Of a stretch of DNA of 64,000 nt, positions 62,302-64,000 are shown in pieces (position 1 is the first letter of the stretch; each line of letters opens with the position of its first letter). Below the pieces are notes generated by a model. The model did not search any database. It had not been told where the DNA came from and saw only the letters and a list, made by a program, of their open reading frames with translations. Both the position numbers and the translations under genes were made by a program. Origin of the DNA: an uncultured Bacteroidales bacterium (GTDB lineage: Bacteria; Bacteroidota; Bacteroidia; Bacteroidales; P3). The stretch is from contig ONJQ01000001.1 in assembly GCA_900318175.1 (NCBI GenBank), positions 62,001 to 126,000 on the forward strand. The letters run 5' to 3'.

Positions 62302-62408
62302 GCGCCATGTCGTCCCAACGCCCTGCAACAACCCACCGACACACGGCAACAGCCCACCAGCCGCCATGGCTTCAACAGCGGCACAAAAACCATGGTTGAA
62401 AAATATTA

Positions 62409-62439
62409 TTGGTTATGTGAAAAAAAATGTGTTACTTTG
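62409..62439 (+). promoter_or_regulatory. Promoter-like site of topA
   Basis: TTG (62409-62411), 20 bases, then TTACTTTG (62432-62439), one base off TAnnTTTG. The leader to the ATG would be about 90 bases and A/T-rich. Confidence 0.5.
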
Positions 62440-62531
62440 CAAAATTGTTCTGGCAACACAATAAATAATATATAATAACGGAAAAGACGTACTGTTAGAC
62501 TATTGAATCAATAAAAAACGAAATAATATAA

Positions 62532-64000
62532 ATGAAGAATTTAGTAATTGTTGAGTCACCAACCAAATCGAAAACGATTGAGAAGTTTCTGGGTGCCGAC
62601 TACACAGTGCTTTCGAGCAACGGCCACATCAGAGACCTTTCAAAAAAGGAGATGAGCATCGACATAGCAAACCACTACGAGCCGCAATACCAAATCACGG
62701 ACGAGAAGCACAAGCTGGTGTCGGATCTGAAGAAGGCTGTGAAGGAGGCCGAGACGGTATGGCTGGCGTCTGATGAGGACCGCGAAGGAGAGGCCATAGC
62801 CTGGCACTTGCAAGAGACCCTGAAACTGGACCCCGCCACAACAAAGCGCATCGTCTTCAACGAGATTACTCAAAAGGCCATTTTGAACGCCATTGAGAAT
62901 CCCCGCACCATAGACATGAACCTGGTGGATGCCCAACAGGCACGCCGGGTGCTGGACCGCATTGTGGGCTATGAAATCAGCCCCATCCTGTGGTCCAAAA
63001 TCAAACCGGCCCTGAGTGCCGGACGCGTGCAGAGCGTTGCCGTGAGGCTCATTGTGGAACGAGAAGAGGAAATAAAGAATTTTGTAAGCCAGAGTTTTTT
63101 CCGCGTCACGTCGCAGTTCCTTTCGGCCAATGGCCGCATGCAGGTGCATGCCGAGTTGAGCCGCCGCTTTGACAAGCAGGAAGAGGCCGCCGCGTTTATG
63201 AACGGACTGATGGGTTGCACCTTCAAGGTGGAGACCATCGACACCAAGCCCGCCAAACGCACCCCTGCACCGCCTTTCACCACCTCAACCCTGCAACAGG
63301 AAGCCAGCCGCAAGCTGGGATTCAGCGTGGCACGCACCATGCAGATTGCCCAGCAGCTGTATGAGAATGGTTTTATCACCTACATGCGTACCGACAGCGT
63401 GAACCTGAGCGACCTGGCGCTGGACATGATACGCGAGGAGGTGAGCTACATGTATGGCGACAACTATGTGAAGACCCGCCGCTATCAGACCAAGACCAAG
63501 GGAGCACAGGAGGCCCACGAGGCCATCCGTCCTACGGACATGAGCAAGCACGTCATCACCGCCGAGACCCCGCAGCGCAGACTGTATGAGTTGATATGGA
63601 AACGCACCATTGCCTCGCAGATGGCTGACGCCGAGATTGAGAAGACGGTGGTGGACATCAGCATCAATGACAACAACAGCCCCAAGGGGGACAAATTCGT
63701 GTGCCAGGGCGAGCAGGTGCGCTTCGACGGTTTCCTGAAAGTGTACATGGAATCGACCGACGACGAAGAGAACACCGAAAGCGAGAGCAGCCACACCCTG
63801 CCCAAGATGGTGGAAGGCATGCCCCTGAGTCTGGTTGTGGCACAGGCTGCCGAGCACCACACGCAGCATCCCCCGCGCTACACGGAGGCCAGCTTGGTGA
63901 AGAAACTGGAGGATTTGGGCATCGGCCGTCCTTCGACCTATGCACCCACCATCAGCACCATCCTGAAGCGCGAATACGTCATCAAGGAAGACCGCGAGGC
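62532..64000 (+). CDS. topA: DNA topoisomerase I (3' end beyond the window)
   Basis: The frame from ATG 62532 stays open to the window end (489 codons), so only the N-terminal half to two-thirds is seen. MKNLVIVESPTKSKTIEKFL is the Toprim start, and ASDEDREGEAIAWHL carries the DxDxEG metal site. SAGRVQSVAVRLIVEREEEI and the active-site tyrosine region GFITYMRTDSVNL follow, with the nucleophile Tyr in ITYMRTDS. GIGRPSTYAPTISTI near the end is also conserved. It relaxes negative supercoils. An unusual length or C-terminal zinc fingers cannot be judged here. Confidence 0.97.
   Translation, partial: MKNLVIVESPTKSKTIEKFLGADYTVLSSNGHIRDLSKKEMSIDIANHYEPQYQITDEKHKLVSDLKKAVKEAETVWLASDEDREGEAIAWHLQETLKLDPATTKRIVFNEITQKAILNAIENPRTIDMNLVDAQQARRVLDRIVGYEISPILWSKIKPALSAGRVQSVAVRLIVEREEEIKNFVSQSFFRVTSQFLSANGRMQVHAELSRRFDKQEEAAAFMNGLMGCTFKVETIDTKPAKRTPAPPFTTSTLQQEASRKLGFSVARTMQIAQQLYENGFITYMRTDSVNLSDLALDMIREEVSYMYGDNYVKTRRYQTKTKGAQEAHEAIRPTDMSKHVITAETPQRRLYELIWKRTIASQMADAEIEKTVVDISINDNNSPKGDKFVCQGEQVRFDGFLKVYMESTDDEENTESESSHTLPKMVEGMPLSLVVAQAAEHHTQHPPRYTEASLVKKLEDLGIGRPSTYAPTISTILKREYVIKEDRE

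Overview
The window looks like chromosomal DNA of an anaerobic Bacteroidota bacterium, most likely order Bacteroidales. The support is (i) many promoters of the Bacteroidota type (TAnnTTTG at -7, some with TTG/TTTG 19 bases upstream), (ii) few clear Shine-Dalgarno sites, (iii) three very large secreted proteins ending in type IX secretion (T9SS) sorting domains, (iv) lineage-typical families (DUF4476, a DUF5723-like protein, SPOR, TraX, a PG0541-like transporter-associated protein), and (v) an anaerobic energy set: Rnf, EtfAB and a butyryl-CoA-dehydrogenase-type enzyme. Base composition is moderately GC-rich by eye, and several + strand genes are very C-rich and G-poor. I see no rRNA, prophage, IS element, CRISPR array or defence system; one tRNA is present.

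Layout. 1-7.2 kb: iron-sulfur flavoprotein, orphan peptide-type substrate-binding lipoprotein, flavin-reductase-like lipoprotein, secreted esterase (minus), and a lipoprotein/outer-membrane pair. 7.2-12.6 kb: der, a YwqK-type lipoprotein, CCA-adding enzyme, miaA, DUF4476 protein. 12.8-17.3 kb (minus): nagB, then ridA-acd-etfB-etfA. 17.6-21.1 kb: MBOAT acyltransferase with an SGNH-like partner, then anmK. 21.1-25.1 kb: hemW, meaB, tRNA-Met (+), SPOR protein, universal stress protein. 26.0-30.5 kb: rnfB-C-D-G-E with no rnfA behind it. 30.6-44.9 kb: a small secreted protein, two type-B and one type-A T9SS cargo proteins, with a USP-like gene and a traX-like gene each joined to the preceding giant gene by an ATGA overlap. 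44.9-50.0 kb: a coding remnant, dnaG, a sigma-54 activator, aroA. 50.2-52.6 kb (minus): two small secreted proteins and a split chromate transporter pair. 52.7-59.9 kb: yajC and a tetR-tolC-mfp-rnd-PG0541-like efflux operon. 59.9-61.2 kb: a gene-poor, repeat- and hairpin-rich stretch. 61.2-64 kb: TPR protein and topA, cut by the window end.

How the genes may work together. Acd/EtfAB would oxidise NADH with crotonyl-CoA (and possibly ferredoxin) as acceptors, and Rnf would re-oxidise reduced ferredoxin to build an ion gradient; the missing rnfA is the notable gap. The MBOAT/SGNH pair looks like an O-acylation module for a surface glycan. The efflux operon carries its own TetR regulator.

The most unusual signals are non-coding: a ~102-106 bp intergenic element with three clear and two probable copies, a tandemly duplicated sRNA-like unit at 59.9-60.4 kb, a structured-RNA candidate at 60.9-61.0 kb, and a terminator-like hairpin whose loop holds the start codon of a giant cell-surface gene at 34.4 kb.
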